A stretch of DNA of 57,355 nt from PFJX01 sp037442845 (GTDB taxonomy: Bacteria; Pseudomonadota; Gammaproteobacteria; Burkholderiales; Thiobacillaceae). Of the stretch, positions 1 through 9,762 are shown piece after piece. A program made the position numbers and the translations under genes. Location: NCBI GenBank assembly GCA_037442845.1, contig JBBIPL010000003.1:1-57355 (forward strand), read 5' to 3'. Positions within the stretch are counted from its first letter, which is position 1. The number at the start of each line of letters is the position of its first letter. The notes beneath the pieces are model-generated. The model had not been told where the DNA came from. It ran no database searches and worked only from the letters and a program-made list of their open reading frames with translations.

Positions 1-246
1 TTCGCGGTGCGCAGCTTCGTAATACTATCGTTAACTTATGCAATTAAGCACTAGTCAGAGCGGTTGACGCCCAACCATCGGCCCGAAACCCGCATGAAAT
101 CGAGGGGGTGAGCCTCGTCCAGCCACCGGTCAAATGGAGAAAAGAGAGGATTCCGGAGGACAGCGACCAGGAAAACGTGTAAATTCCCGACTTGCCGACA
201 ACGCATCACATCCCCGCACCGCGCCAGTGCTGGAGCGGCGGGCAAG
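1..246. other. left edge, no recognisable gene
   Basis: Both strands were read. Only short open frames without a recognisable motif are present, including a minus-strand frame ending near 51 that runs through the tRNA. No repeat or promoter stands out. This looks like intergenic sequence or decayed coding sequence downstream of the tRNA. Confidence 0.4.
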
Positions 247-276
247 AAAAAACCCAACCGGTAAGGGTTGGGTTTT
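247..276 (-). terminator. rho-independent terminator after the CAU tRNA
   Basis: A perfect 9-bp stem (251-259 with 266-274) with a 6-nt loop is extended by A/T pairs. Read on the minus strand it is followed by a run of six T. It lies 6 nt past the CCA end of the tRNA and so ends the rpoD-tRNA transcript or the tRNA transcript. Confidence 0.85.
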
Positions 277-281
277 AGAAT

Positions 282-358
282 TGGTGGGCCCGCAGGGACT
301 TGAACCCTGGACCAAAGGATTATGAGTCCTCTGCTCTGACCAACTGAGCTACAGGCCC
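282..358 (-). tRNA. tRNA with CAU anticodon, probably Ile2 (lysidine type)
   Basis: The minus strand folds into a 77-nt cloverleaf with an encoded CCA, acceptor stem GGGCCTG/CGGGCCC (one G-U pair), D arm GCTCAGTTGGTCAGAGC and T loop TTCAAGT. The anticodon loop CTCATAA carries CAT. A CAT anticodon can be elongator Met, initiator Met or Ile2 (wobble C modified to lysidine by TilS). The first three acceptor pairs are G-C, so it is not a typical initiator. Overall similarity to the tRNA often found beside rpoD favours Ile2, but Met is not excluded. It lies 31 nt beyond the rpoD stop on the same strand. Confidence 0.9.
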
Positions 359-389
359 GGCGGGGCGGACTGGCCTCCCCATGCAAGGG

Positions 390-2357
<1,968 letters not shown>

Positions 2358-2397
2358 TGTTGGAATCACTCCGTGAGAAACTGCGGAAAAACGGAAT

Positions 2398-2403
2398 ATT
2401 ATA
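2398..2403 (-). promoter_or_regulatory. candidate -10 box for rpoD
   Basis: The minus strand of the dnaG-rpoD gap contains a perfect TATAAT 40 nt upstream of the rpoD start. No convincing -35 lies at 16-18 bp. An internal rpoD promoter is known in other proteobacteria, so this is plausible but not shown. Confidence 0.4.
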
Positions 2404-2455
2404 CATGAACTTGTGCGCCCGGTCCGAGGCTGGTGCAAAGTTCGACCCGCTTTGC

Positions 2456-4174
2456 TCAGGCAGGTTTCCGGTTTTTCAGGGAAGCCAGCAGGCGGGCTTT
2501 TTCCTGCGCGCTGAGTTCACTCGGTTTGCGCGCCGACAATTCGCGCACTGTGTTGCCGCCGGCCTGTGCCAGCAGGGATTTCAGGGCGCCCTGGAAATCG
2601 GCTTCCACATCTTCCTCCGCCCCCCAGTTCATGGTTGCGGAATTCGCGGATGCAAGAGGGGCCTGTTCGGGTTTTCCGCGGAAGTGTTCGAGCAGGGCCG
2701 GCCGGCTGAGTTCCGGATGTTCACGCAGCAGGGCGGCCACGGAGGCCAGCGCCTGGGCGTCGGCCTCTCCGCTTTCGGGCAGATCGGACAGGCGCGCGGC
2801 GCGCGACGGGTCGTCCAGGACGGCTTGCAGCAGGACGCGCCACAGGCTGGGTTGCACGGCTGCCCTGCCCGCCGGCCGCGCGTGTCTGACCGGCTTGCCG
2901 GAAAGCCCGGCGGCGCGGGCCGGGGCGGGGGTGTCGAGGCCGGTCAGTGCGTCCAGCCGCCGGTGCAGTGCCCTTGCCAGCAGGGGGGCCTGGGTGAGTT
3001 TGGCAAGATGCGGCTTGGCCAGGGTGGCGAGGCGCACCTTGCCTTCCTGCGAGGACAGGTCGGTCTGGGCGCTGAGTTCGGCGAAGAGGAAATCCGAGAG
3101 AGGCGCGGCCTGGTCGCACAACTTGCGGAAGGCCGCCGCCCCCTGGGCCTGGACGTAGCTGTCCGGATCTTCGCCCTCGGGCAGGAACAGGAAGCTGAGC
3201 AGCTTGCCGTCGCGGACCTGCGGCAGGCTGTTCTCCAGGGCGCGCCAGGCGGCCTTGCGGCCGGCGTTGTCGCCGTCGAAGGCGAAGACGATCTCGTCCG
3301 CCAGGCGCAGGAGGCGGGTGAGGTGGTCCGGGGTGATGGCAGTGCCCAGGGTGGCCACGGCGTTCTGCACCCCGTACTGGTCCAGCATCACCACGTCCAT
3401 GTAGCCCTCCACCACCAGCACCCGGTTCTCGCCCTGGATGGCGCGGCGGTGTTCGTGCAGGCCGTACAGTTCGCGGCCCTTGTGGAACAGTGGGGTTTCC
3501 GGCGAATTGAGGTATTTGGGCTCGCCCGCACCCATGACCCGGCCGCCGAAGGCGATGACCTTGCCGCGCTCGTTGCGGATGGGGAACATGACCCGGTCGC
3601 GGAAACGGTCGTAGCGCTTGCCCTCGTTGGCGATGACCAGGCCGGCTTCCGCCAGCAGCGGATCCTGGTAGTCGGCGAAGGCGGCGGCGAGCGGTTGCCA
3701 GTCGTCGGCGGCGTAGCCCAGGGCGAAGCGGGCGGCGGTTTCGCCGGTGACGCCGCGCTTTTTCAGGTAGGCGATGGCCGGCTCGGCGGTCTTCAGGGTC
3801 TGGCGGTAGTGGCGGGAGGCCGCTTCCATGCGATCAAAGAGCTTGTCGCGCCGGGTTTCCTCCTCCGGCGCCTGCCGGCTGCCGTCGTCGGGCACCTGCA
3901 TGCCGGCCTGCGCGGCCAGTTCCTTCACCGCCTCGACGAAGCCGTAGCCGGCGTGTTCCATGAGGAAGCTGATGGCGGTACCGTGCGCGCCGCAGCCGAA
4001 GCAATGGTAGAATTGCTTGGTGGGACTGACCGAGAAGGAAGGCGTCTTCTCGTTGTGGAAGGGGCAGCGGGCCTGGTAGTTGGCGCCGGCCTTCTTGAGG
4101 GGGACGTAACGCTCAACGACCGCGACGATGTCGGTGCGGTCGAGGAGCTGCTGGATGAAATCCTGGGGGATCAT
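2456..4174 (-). CDS. dnaG: DNA primase DnaG
   Basis: This 572-residue primase makes RNA primers for the replisome. The N-terminal zinc finger is seen as C37, H40, C58 and C61 (CPFH ... CFGC). The Toprim core has the acidic signature VVEGYMDVV followed by FAFDGDNAGRKA, the Mg-binding residues of the catalytic centre. The C-terminal third is the variable DnaB-binding region, rich in Ala/Pro at 420-450. The start MIPQDFIQQLLDRTDIV is the family's usual N-terminus. It lies 21 nt downstream of yqeY in the macromolecular synthesis operon. Confidence 0.98.
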   Translation of the reverse strand: MIPQDFIQQLLDRTDIVAVVERYVPLKKAGANYQARCPFHNEKTPSFSVSPTKQFYHCFGCGAHGTAISFLMEHAGYGFVEAVKELAAQAGMQVPDDGSRQAPEEETRRDKLFDRMEAASRHYRQTLKTAEPAIAYLKKRGVTGETAARFALGYAADDWQPLAAAFADYQDPLLAEAGLVIANEGKRYDRFRDRVMFPIRNERGKVIAFGGRVMGAGEPKYLNSPETPLFHKGRELYGLHEHRRAIQGENRVLVVEGYMDVVMLDQYGVQNAVATLGTAITPDHLTRLLRLADEIVFAFDGDNAGRKAAWRALENSLPQVRDGKLLSFLFLPEGEDPDSYVQAQGAAAFRKLCDQAAPLSDFLFAELSAQTDLSSQEGKVRLATLAKPHLAKLTQAPLLARALHRRLDALTGLDTPAPARAAGLSGKPVRHARPAGRAAVQPSLWRVLLQAVLDDPSRAARLSDLPESGEADAQALASVAALLREHPELSRPALLEHFRGKPEQAPLASANSATMNWGAEEDVEADFQGALKSLLAQAGGNTVRELSARKPSELSAQEKARLLASLKNRKPA

Positions 4175-4195
4175 GCCCAGGATTCTAGTCGGTGA

Positions 4196-4639
4196 TCAGC
4201 CCAGGGCGGCCTTGACCTGGCCGGATACGGCGGTCATGTCGGCACGGCCGGCAAGCCGGGGCTTCAGCCAGGCCATGACCTTGCCCATGTCCTTGGCGGA
4301 GACGGCGCCGGTTTCGGCCAGCGCCTGCTTGACCAGGGCGGCGACTTCCTCGGCGGACAAGGGCTGCGGCAGGTAGGCGGAGAGCACGCCGATCTCGAAT
4401 TTCTCCTGGTCCGCCAGGTCCATGCGGTTCGCGGCCTCGTACTGGGCGGCGGAATCCTTGCGCTGCTTCAGGAGTTTCTCGATGACGGCGGTGACGGCGG
4501 CGTCGTCCAACTGGATGCGCTCGTCCACCTCGCGCTGCTTGATGGCGGCGAGCAGCAGGCGCACGGCGGACAGGCGGGCGGTATCCTTGGCGCGCATGGC
4601 GGTCTTCATGTCTTCGGTGATGCGTTCCTTGAGCGTCAT
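4196..4639 (-). CDS. yqeY: GatB/YqeY domain protein
   Basis: The 147-residue helical protein matches the stand-alone YqeY family, related to the tail domain of GatB, the tRNA amidotransferase subunit. Its own role is not established; by domain it may bind tRNA. The ATG at 4639 gives MTLKERITEDMKTAMRAKD, the usual start; the ATG eight codons earlier has no family support. Conserved stretches include RLLLAAIKQREVDER near residue 35 and YLPQPLSAEEV near 95. Its position between rpsU and dnaG is common in betaproteobacteria. Confidence 0.93.
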   Translation of the reverse strand: MTLKERITEDMKTAMRAKDTARLSAVRLLLAAIKQREVDERIQLDDAAVTAVIEKLLKQRKDSAAQYEAANRMDLADQEKFEIGVLSAYLPQPLSAEEVAALVKQALAETGAVSAKDMGKVMAWLKPRLAGRADMTAVSGQVKAALG

Positions 4640-4670
4640 GGCGATTCCGGATCGAAGGGTCAAAATGCAA

Positions 4671-4693
4671 ACGGGCCTGTTGGACAGGCCCGT
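4671..4693 (-). terminator. hairpin between rpsU and yqeY (partial terminator)
   Basis: A perfect 9-bp inverted repeat (4671-4679 with 4685-4693) with a 5-nt loop lies 24 nt after the rpsU stop. On the minus strand it is followed by TTTGCATTTT. In E. coli a leaky terminator after rpsU lowers dnaG relative to S21. The position and weak T tract suggest the same arrangement here. Confidence 0.7.
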
Positions 4694-4716
4694 GACGTAA
4701 CCGGCGCGGGGGCCGA

Positions 4717-4929
4717 TCAGTACATCTTGGGCGGCAGGGTCTGGCTGCGCAGGCGCTTATGATGGCGTTTCACGGCGGCGGACAGCTTGCGCTTGCGTTC
4801 CTGGGTGGGCTTCTCGTAGAACTCGCGAGCGCGCAGTTCGGTCAGCAGACCGGTTTTCTCGATGGTGCGCTTGAAGCGGCGCATGGCGACTTCGAACGGC
4901 TCGTTTTCCTTGACTCGAACGCTGGGCAT
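4717..4929 (-). CDS. rpsU: 30S ribosomal protein S21
   Basis: The 70-residue basic protein has the S21 signature MPSVRVKENEPFEVAMRRFKR and the Lys/Arg-rich C-terminal half (RKRKLSAAVKRHHKRLRSQ). S21 sits near the Shine-Dalgarno-binding end of 16S rRNA and helps initiation. It is the first gene of the rpsU-yqeY-dnaG-rpoD operon, behind a strong promoter and divergent from tsaD. Confidence 0.98.
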   Translation of the reverse strand: MPSVRVKENEPFEVAMRRFKRTIEKTGLLTELRAREFYEKPTQERKRKLSAAVKRHHKRLRSQTLPPKMY

Positions 4930-4981
4930 GTCTCGTTCCTGCTACCTGTGAATGTGGGAGGGACCAAAAAAGGTGGCGGAT

Positions 4982-5009
4982 TCTATACCGGGACCGCGCG
5001 GCGTTTCAA
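4982..5009 (-). promoter_or_regulatory. sigma-70 promoter of the rpsU operon
   Basis: The minus strand shows TTGAAA (5009-5004), a 16-bp spacer and TATAGA (4987-4982). This is about 52 nt upstream of the rpsU ATG and is the best match in the rpsU-tsaD divergent region. Confidence 0.7.
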
Positions 5010-5061
5010 TACAATTCAGACCTTTACCCGTAACCCCGCGCCAGCGGGCGCATGCAAGCTC

Positions 5062-6078
5062 ATGAAAATCCTCGGCGTCGAGTCCTCCTGCGATGAAACC
5101 GGCCTCGCCGTGTTCGATACCGAGGCGGGCCTGCTGTCCCATGCCGTCCACTCGCAGGTGACGATGCACGCCGAATACGGCGGCGTGGTTCCGGAACTGG
5201 CCTCGCGCGACCACGTCCGCCGCGTCATCCCCCTCACCCGGGCCGTGCTGAAGCAGGCGGGACTGGTCCTGGCCGACCTGGATGCCGTCGCCTACACCCA
5301 GGGACCGGGTCTGGCCGGCGCCCTGCTGGTGGGTGCGGGTTTCGCCAACGCCCTGGCGGCGGCGCTGCGCATTCCCGCGCTCGGCATCCACCACCTGGAG
5401 GGCCATCTGCTCTCGCCCCTGCTGGCGAATCCCCGACCCGAATTTCCCTTCGTCGCCCTGCTGGTGTCCGGCGGTCATACCCAGCTCATGCGCGTGGACG
5501 GGGTCGGCCGCTACGAACTCCTGGGGGAGACGGTCGACGACGCCGCCGGCGAGGCCTTCGACAAGACCGCACAACTGCTCGGCCTGGGCTATCCCGGTGG
5601 ACCCGCCCTGTCCAGACTGGCCGATAGCGGTCATCCCTACCGCTTCGACCTGCCCCGGCCCATGCTGCATTCCGGCGACCTGGAGTTCAGCTTTTCCGGT
5701 CTGAAGACCGCGGTGCTGACCCTGGTGAAGAAGGCGGGACTGGAGGACCAGGCGGACATCGCCGCCGGCTTTCAGGCCGCGGTGGTCGACGTGCTGGCGG
5801 GCAAATGCCTGGCGGCGCTGAAGAAGACCGGCCTGAAGCGGCTGGTGGTGGCGGGCGGAGTGGGGGCCAACCGGGCCCTGCGCGCCCGCCTCGACGCCGA
5901 GACGGCGCAACGTCATCTCACCGTGTTCTACCCGCCCCTGGATCTGTGCACCGACAACGGCGCCATGATCGCCTTTGCCGGCGGCTTGCGTCTGGCCGCC
6001 GGCCTGCCGGCCGCGGACGGACGCTTCGCCGTGCGGCCGCGCTGGGATCTGGCCGAGCTGGCGGCGATCGCCGCATAG
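5062..6078 (+). CDS. tsaD: tRNA N6-adenosine threonylcarbamoyltransferase TsaD
   Basis: TsaD transfers threonylcarbamoyl onto A37 of ANN-decoding tRNAs (t6A), with TsaB, TsaE and TsaC. The 338-residue protein starts MKILGVESSCDETG, the ASKHA ATP-binding N-terminus. The metal-binding HxxxH is H111/H115 (HHLEGH), with the third ligand in the C-terminal LCTDNGAMIA. The ATG at 5062 is chosen because earlier in-frame starts lie inside the divergent rpsU. A TsaD gene divergent from rpsU is a classic proteobacterial arrangement. Confidence 0.98.
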   Translation: MKILGVESSCDETGLAVFDTEAGLLSHAVHSQVTMHAEYGGVVPELASRDHVRRVIPLTRAVLKQAGLVLADLDAVAYTQGPGLAGALLVGAGFANALAAALRIPALGIHHLEGHLLSPLLANPRPEFPFVALLVSGGHTQLMRVDGVGRYELLGETVDDAAGEAFDKTAQLLGLGYPGGPALSRLADSGHPYRFDLPRPMLHSGDLEFSFSGLKTAVLTLVKKAGLEDQADIAAGFQAAVVDVLAGKCLAALKKTGLKRLVVAGGVGANRALRARLDAETAQRHLTVFYPPLDLCTDNGAMIAFAGGLRLAAGLPAADGRFAVRPRWDLAELAAIAA

Positions 6079-6082
6079 GCGC

Positions 6083-6814
6083 TTAGGGTTTGAGCCGGAG
6101 ATCGAACCTGAGGTCGAACTGCTGTTCCAGCAGGTCCAGCACGAAATCCGGGAAGGCCAGCGCCAGCCCGAGCAGGCCGAAGAGGAACAACACCAGCAGG
6201 GTGGAAAACACGCTGGCGGGGCGCAGCCAGCCCCAGTAGCGGGCGGCGAGGAATACCATGTCCTTGCGGTGCTCGGTCATGCGCAGCCAGTCGCGCAGCA
6301 GCGACAGGGCCAGCCAGACGGCATAGCCGCCGGCCAGGGAGGCCAGCACCACGCGGAACACGGTGAGCAGGTCCCAATCCTGGATGCCCTTGTAGAACAG
6401 GGAGACCGCCCCGACGCCGAGGGCGGCCAGGCTGGCCAGCACGATGTTGAGCAGCAGACGGCGGCGTTCGCGGGCGAGGTCCTGCTGGCGCTTGATGAAG
6501 AAGCTGTCGATCTCGGCCTTGAAGTACTCCGTCTTCTCCTCCACCAGGCCGGCGATCTCGCGGCGCATGGCGGCGATGCGGTCGTCCAGCACGACGGTCA
6601 GGCGCTCGGCGGCGTAGTCCACCATGTCGCGCACGTCGTCCTTGGTCATGCTGCGCTGGTTGTGCAGCTCCTGGGAAATCTTGTCCAGTTTCTCGTCGAT
6701 GGCCTGGCTGGCGTTGTCCACCACCTGACTGAGGCGATCACCGGCCCGGTCCACCGCCGCCTCGGAAGCGGCGATCAGGCTTTCGCGCGCATAGTCGATG
6801 GTCTTTTCGAACAT
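6083..6814 (-). CDS. coiled-coil membrane protein of unknown function
   Basis: I do not recognise the family. The 243-residue product has a charged, probably coiled-coil N-terminal half (1-118) and three likely membrane segments (about 121-141, 150-173 and 200-221). The 25-residue tail is rich in Asp, Phe and Leu. The heptad-like Leu/Ile spacing in EKLDKISQEL and AAMRREIAGLVEEK supports the coil. It begins 3 nt after the plsY stop, so the two are probably co-transcribed, and it converges on tsaD with a 4-nt gap. A cytoplasmic coil anchored at the inner membrane is all that can be inferred. Confidence 0.8.
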   Translation of the reverse strand: MFEKTIDYARESLIAASEAAVDRAGDRLSQVVDNASQAIDEKLDKISQELHNQRSMTKDDVRDMVDYAAERLTVVLDDRIAAMRREIAGLVEEKTEYFKAEIDSFFIKRQQDLARERRRLLLNIVLASLAALGVGAVSLFYKGIQDWDLLTVFRVVLASLAGGYAVWLALSLLRDWLRMTEHRKDMVFLAARYWGWLRPASVFSTLLVLFLFGLLGLALAFPDFVLDLLEQQFDLRFDLRLKP

Positions 6815-6816
6815 GC

Positions 6817-7431
6817 TCAGGGTTTCTTGAACGCCTTTTCCTCGCCGGACAGCAGTTTGCGGATGTTGCGGTGGTGACGCGCCAGCACCAGCAGGGAGAG
6901 CGCGGCCAGGATGACGATCGGGTAGGCGCCATCCCCGCTGGCGCGCAATATGTAATAACCATAGACCGGCGCCAGGCTGGCCGCCACCAGCGCGGACAGC
7001 GAGGAGACACGGGTGACGGCGAACACCGCCAGCCAGGTCGCCACCACCAGGCCGCCCAGGCGGGCATCCAGGGCCAGCAGCACGCCCAGCGCGGTGGCCA
7101 CGCCCTTGCCGCCCTTGAAGCCGTGGAACACCGGGAACAGATGGCCGAGGAAGGCGGCGAGGGCTGCGAGATAGGGAGTCAGCGGCGGCAGGCCGAACTC
7201 GGCGGTGGCCCACTGCGCCAGCAGCACGGCGAAATACCCCTTGAGCGCGTCGCCCAGCAGGGTGAGGGCGGCGGCGGATTTCCTGCCGGTGCGCAGCATG
7301 TTGGTGGCGCCCGGATTGCCGGAACCATGGCTGCGCGGGTCGGGCAGAGCGTAGATGCGGGCGACCAGGATGGCGAAGGAAATCGAGCCCAACAGGTAGG
7401 CGGCGAGCAATGTCAGCGTGGGTTCAATCAT
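6817..7431 (-). CDS. plsY: acyl-phosphate:glycerol-3-phosphate acyltransferase PlsY
   Basis: PlsY carries out the first acylation of glycerol-3-phosphate in phospholipid synthesis, using acyl-phosphate made by PlsX. The 204-residue polytopic protein has the three family loops: SHGSGNPGATNMLR (about 34-47), then FPVFHGFKGGKGVATALG, then the LARHHRNIRKLLSGEE loop near the C-terminus. Hydrophobic segments between them fit the five-helix topology. It is divergent from folB, 59 nt away. Confidence 0.97.
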   Translation of the reverse strand: MIEPTLTLLAAYLLGSISFAILVARIYALPDPRSHGSGNPGATNMLRTGRKSAAALTLLGDALKGYFAVLLAQWATAEFGLPPLTPYLAALAAFLGHLFPVFHGFKGGKGVATALGVLLALDARLGGLVVATWLAVFAVTRVSSLSALVAASLAPVYGYYILRASGDGAYPIVILAALSLLVLARHHRNIRKLLSGEEKAFKKP

Positions 7432-7490
7432 TTGCGAGTTCGATTGCGTACAATCCCGGCCTTTTCACCGGCCGGTTCGGACGCGTTGCG

Positions 7491-7847
7491 ATGGATATCT
7501 TGTTTCTGCGGGACTTCCGCCTGGAGATGATTATCGGGCTGTACGAGTGGGAGCGCAAAGCGCCGCAGCCGGTCATGATCGATCTGGAGATCGGCCTCTA
7601 CGACCATAAGGCCGGGCATACCGACAACGTCGCCGATACCATCGACTACGGCCAGGTGGCGGCGCGCATCCGCGAGGTGGCGGGCGGCCGCGAGATTCGG
7701 CTGGTGGAAACCCTGGGCGAACTCATCGCCGACATCGTGCGCAACGAATTCGGCGCGCCCTGGGTGCGCGTGGCCGTGCGCAAGCTGGCCATCCTGCGCG
7801 GCGTCAAGGAACTCGGCATCGTCGTCGAGCGCGGTTCGCGGCTTTGA
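7491..7847 (+). CDS. folB: dihydroneopterin aldolase FolB
   Basis: FolB cleaves dihydroneopterin to 6-hydroxymethyl-dihydropterin in folate synthesis. The 118-residue product has the usual length and the family landmarks: IGLYEWERKAPQPV (substrate pocket), ADTIDYGQV, the catalytic-region ETLGELIADIV, and the C-terminal VAVRKLAILRGVKELGI. The ATG at 7491 gives the standard MDILFLRDFRLE. A TACAAT at 7449-7454 may be its -10 box. Confidence 0.96.
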   Translation: MDILFLRDFRLEMIIGLYEWERKAPQPVMIDLEIGLYDHKAGHTDNVADTIDYGQVAARIREVAGGREIRLVETLGELIADIVRNEFGAPWVRVAVRKLAILRGVKELGIVVERGSRL

Positions 7848-7952
7848 TCAGCCGGCGCGTCGCGCCGCCATGAGGAACACCGGGTTCTCGTCCCACTGGC
7901 GCGCCTTGCCGTCGAAGTGGGCGGCGTCGAGAACGACCTTGTCTTCGCTCAT
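7848..7952 (-). pseudogene. N-terminal remnant of a class I SAM methyltransferase
   Basis: This 34-codon frame reads MSEDKVVLDAAHFDGKARQW then DENPVFLMAARRAG. The FDGKARQWDENP stretch resembles the first 25 residues of a small SAM-dependent methyltransferase family, in which a Rossmann fold follows. Here the frame stops before the GxGxG motif. Its ATG overlaps the TGA of the HerA-like gene (ATGA), so it would be translationally coupled, and its stop abuts the folB stop with no spacer. The likeliest history is a deletion that removed the body of the methyltransferase. A working micropeptide is possible but unsupported. Confidence 0.5.
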
Positions 7953-9457
7953 CGCCGGCCGCCCAGCAGGGAACCCAGCACGCCGCGGATGATGGCCCGG
8001 CCCACCTGGCTGCCGACCGAACGCGCCGCGCTCTTGGCCAGGGCTTCGACCACGCCTTCCCGGCGCCGGCCGCCGGCGCCGGCGGCGCCGCCCAGCAGGT
8101 CGCCGAGCACGCCGCCCAACCCGCCCCCTCCCGCCGGCGCCTGGGCTTCCGCCTTGCGCGCAGCGGCCTCCGCCTGGGCCTGCTCGGCGCGGGCCCTGAG
8201 CACCTCGTAGGCCGATTCGCGATCGACGACTTTCTCGTAGACCCCGGCCACCAGCGAGGACTGCATGATCTGCTGGCGCCGGTTGGCGTCGATGGGGCCG
8301 ATCTGGCCGCGCGGCGGCACGACGTAGGCGCGCTCGACGATGCCGGGGCGGCCTTTCTCGTCCAGGCAGGAAACCAGGGCTTCGCCGACGCCCAGTTCGG
8401 TGATGGCCGCCTCCTCGTCGAGGTTGGCGTTGTCGCGCATGGTCTCGGCGGCCGCGCGCACCGCCTTCCGGTCGCGCGCCGAGAAGGCGCGCAGGGCATG
8501 CTGCACGCGGTTGCCGAGCTGGCCCAGCACCTTGTCGGGCACGTCGGCCGGGTTCTGCGTGACGAAGTAGACGCCGACGCCCTTGGAGCGGATCAGGCGC
8601 GCCACCTGCTCGATCTTGTCGACCAGGGCGGCGGGGGCGTCGGCGAAGAGAAGGTGGGCCTCGTCGAAGAAGAACACCAGCTTGGGTTTGTCCAGGTCGC
8701 CCGCCTCCGGCAGGTTCTCGTAGAGTTCCGAGAGCAGCCAGAGCAGCAGGGTGGCGTACATCTTGGGGGACTGCATGAGCTTGTCGGCGGCCAGGATGTT
8801 GATGACGCCCTTGCCGCGGTCGGTCTGCATCAGGTCGGCGATGTCGAGCATGGGCTCGCCGAAGATCTTCTCGCCGCCCTGGCTTTCCAGGGCCAGCAGG
8901 CCGCGCTGGATGGCGCCGACGCTGGCGGCCGAGATGTTGCCGTACTCGGTGGTGAACTGCCTGGCGTTGTCGCCGACGAACTGCAGCATGGCGCGCAGAT
9001 CCTTCAGGTCGAGCAGCAGCAGGCCGGCGTCGTCGGCGACCTTGAACACCAGGTTGAGCACCCCCGCCTGGGTTTCATTGAGTTCCAGCATGCGGGCGAG
9101 CAGCAGGGGGCCCATGTCGGACACGGTGGCACGCACCGGGTGGCCCAGTTCGCCGAAGGCGTCCCAGAAGGTCACCGGGAAGGCCTGGTAGGCGTGGTCC
9201 GTCAGGCCCAGTTTGTCGACGCGCTCGGCCACCTTGGCGTTGTCGCCGCCGGCTTGGGAAATGCCGGAGAGGTCGCCCTTCACGTCGGACATGAAGCAGG
9301 GCACGCCGATGGCGGAAAACTGTTCCGCCAGGCTTTGCAGGGTCACCGTCTTGCCGGTACCGGTGGCGCCGGTGATGAGCCCGTGCCGGTTGGCCATCTG
9401 CGGCAGCAGATGCAGTTCCATGGTGTCGTTCTTGGCGATGAGCAGGGGCGCGGTCAT
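7949..9457 (-). CDS. HerA/YjgR-type ATPase (DUF853 helicase-like)
   Basis: The 502-residue cytoplasmic protein belongs to the HerA-FtsK ATPase group of E. coli YjgR, whose substrate is not known. Walker A is GATGTGKT (30-37). Walker B is in KLVFFFDEAHLLF, followed by the sensor-like VYFVTQNPADVPDKVL and an arginine-rich NRVQHALRAFSARDRK. The C-terminus becomes Ala/Gly-rich (GGGGLGGVLGDLLGGAAGAG), as in relatives. The ATG at 9457 is preceded by GAGGAGAC, a good ribosome-binding site. It is coupled by ATGA to a methyltransferase remnant. Confidence 0.92.
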   Translation of the reverse strand: MTAPLLIAKNDTMELHLLPQMANRHGLITGATGTGKTVTLQSLAEQFSAIGVPCFMSDVKGDLSGISQAGGDNAKVAERVDKLGLTDHAYQAFPVTFWDAFGELGHPVRATVSDMGPLLLARMLELNETQAGVLNLVFKVADDAGLLLLDLKDLRAMLQFVGDNARQFTTEYGNISAASVGAIQRGLLALESQGGEKIFGEPMLDIADLMQTDRGKGVINILAADKLMQSPKMYATLLLWLLSELYENLPEAGDLDKPKLVFFFDEAHLLFADAPAALVDKIEQVARLIRSKGVGVYFVTQNPADVPDKVLGQLGNRVQHALRAFSARDRKAVRAAAETMRDNANLDEEAAITELGVGEALVSCLDEKGRPGIVERAYVVPPRGQIGPIDANRRQQIMQSSLVAGVYEKVVDRESAYEVLRARAEQAQAEAAARKAEAQAPAGGGGLGGVLGDLLGGAAGAGGRRREGVVEALAKSAARSVGSQVGRAIIRGVLGSLLGGRR

Positions 9458-9654
9458 GGTGTCTCCTCGAAAAATCCCGTTCATTCTAGGAGAAGACCGC
9501 CGCGCACCGCGACAGTGCGGCGGGGCACAGCACGGGGCGGCCAATGCGGCCGAGTGTTCGCCGACGGCGTGGCGGCGGGTGGCCGCATGGCTTGTCGCGC
9601 CGGTCCGGCGTTTGGTGATAAAACCTGGTTCCACCGCCGCACCGAGGATAGGCC

Positions 9655-9762
9655 ATGCGCTGCAACATCCTGCTCTACGCTGGAAGCATCCGGCGCGATG
9701 CCTCCAATCGCCGCCGCGCCGGCCGGATCCACGCAGGCCGCGAGGCGTCGTGCGCGCCCTGA
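9655..9762 (+). pseudogene. possible N-terminal fragment of an NAD(P)H-dependent FMN reductase
   Basis: A 35-codon frame with a GAGG ribosome-binding site begins MRCNILLYAGSIRRDASNRR. The pattern I-L-x-x-A-G-S-x-R-R-D-x-x-N-R is the FMN-phosphate loop of the NADPH-dependent FMN reductase family. The rest of the fold is absent and the frame ends 12 nt inside the hydrolase gene in another frame. The match is short and could be chance. Confidence 0.3.

Noticed and set aside
51..386. Minus-strand frame at the left edge
   Set aside because: It runs through the tRNA and its terminator and has no recognisable domain.
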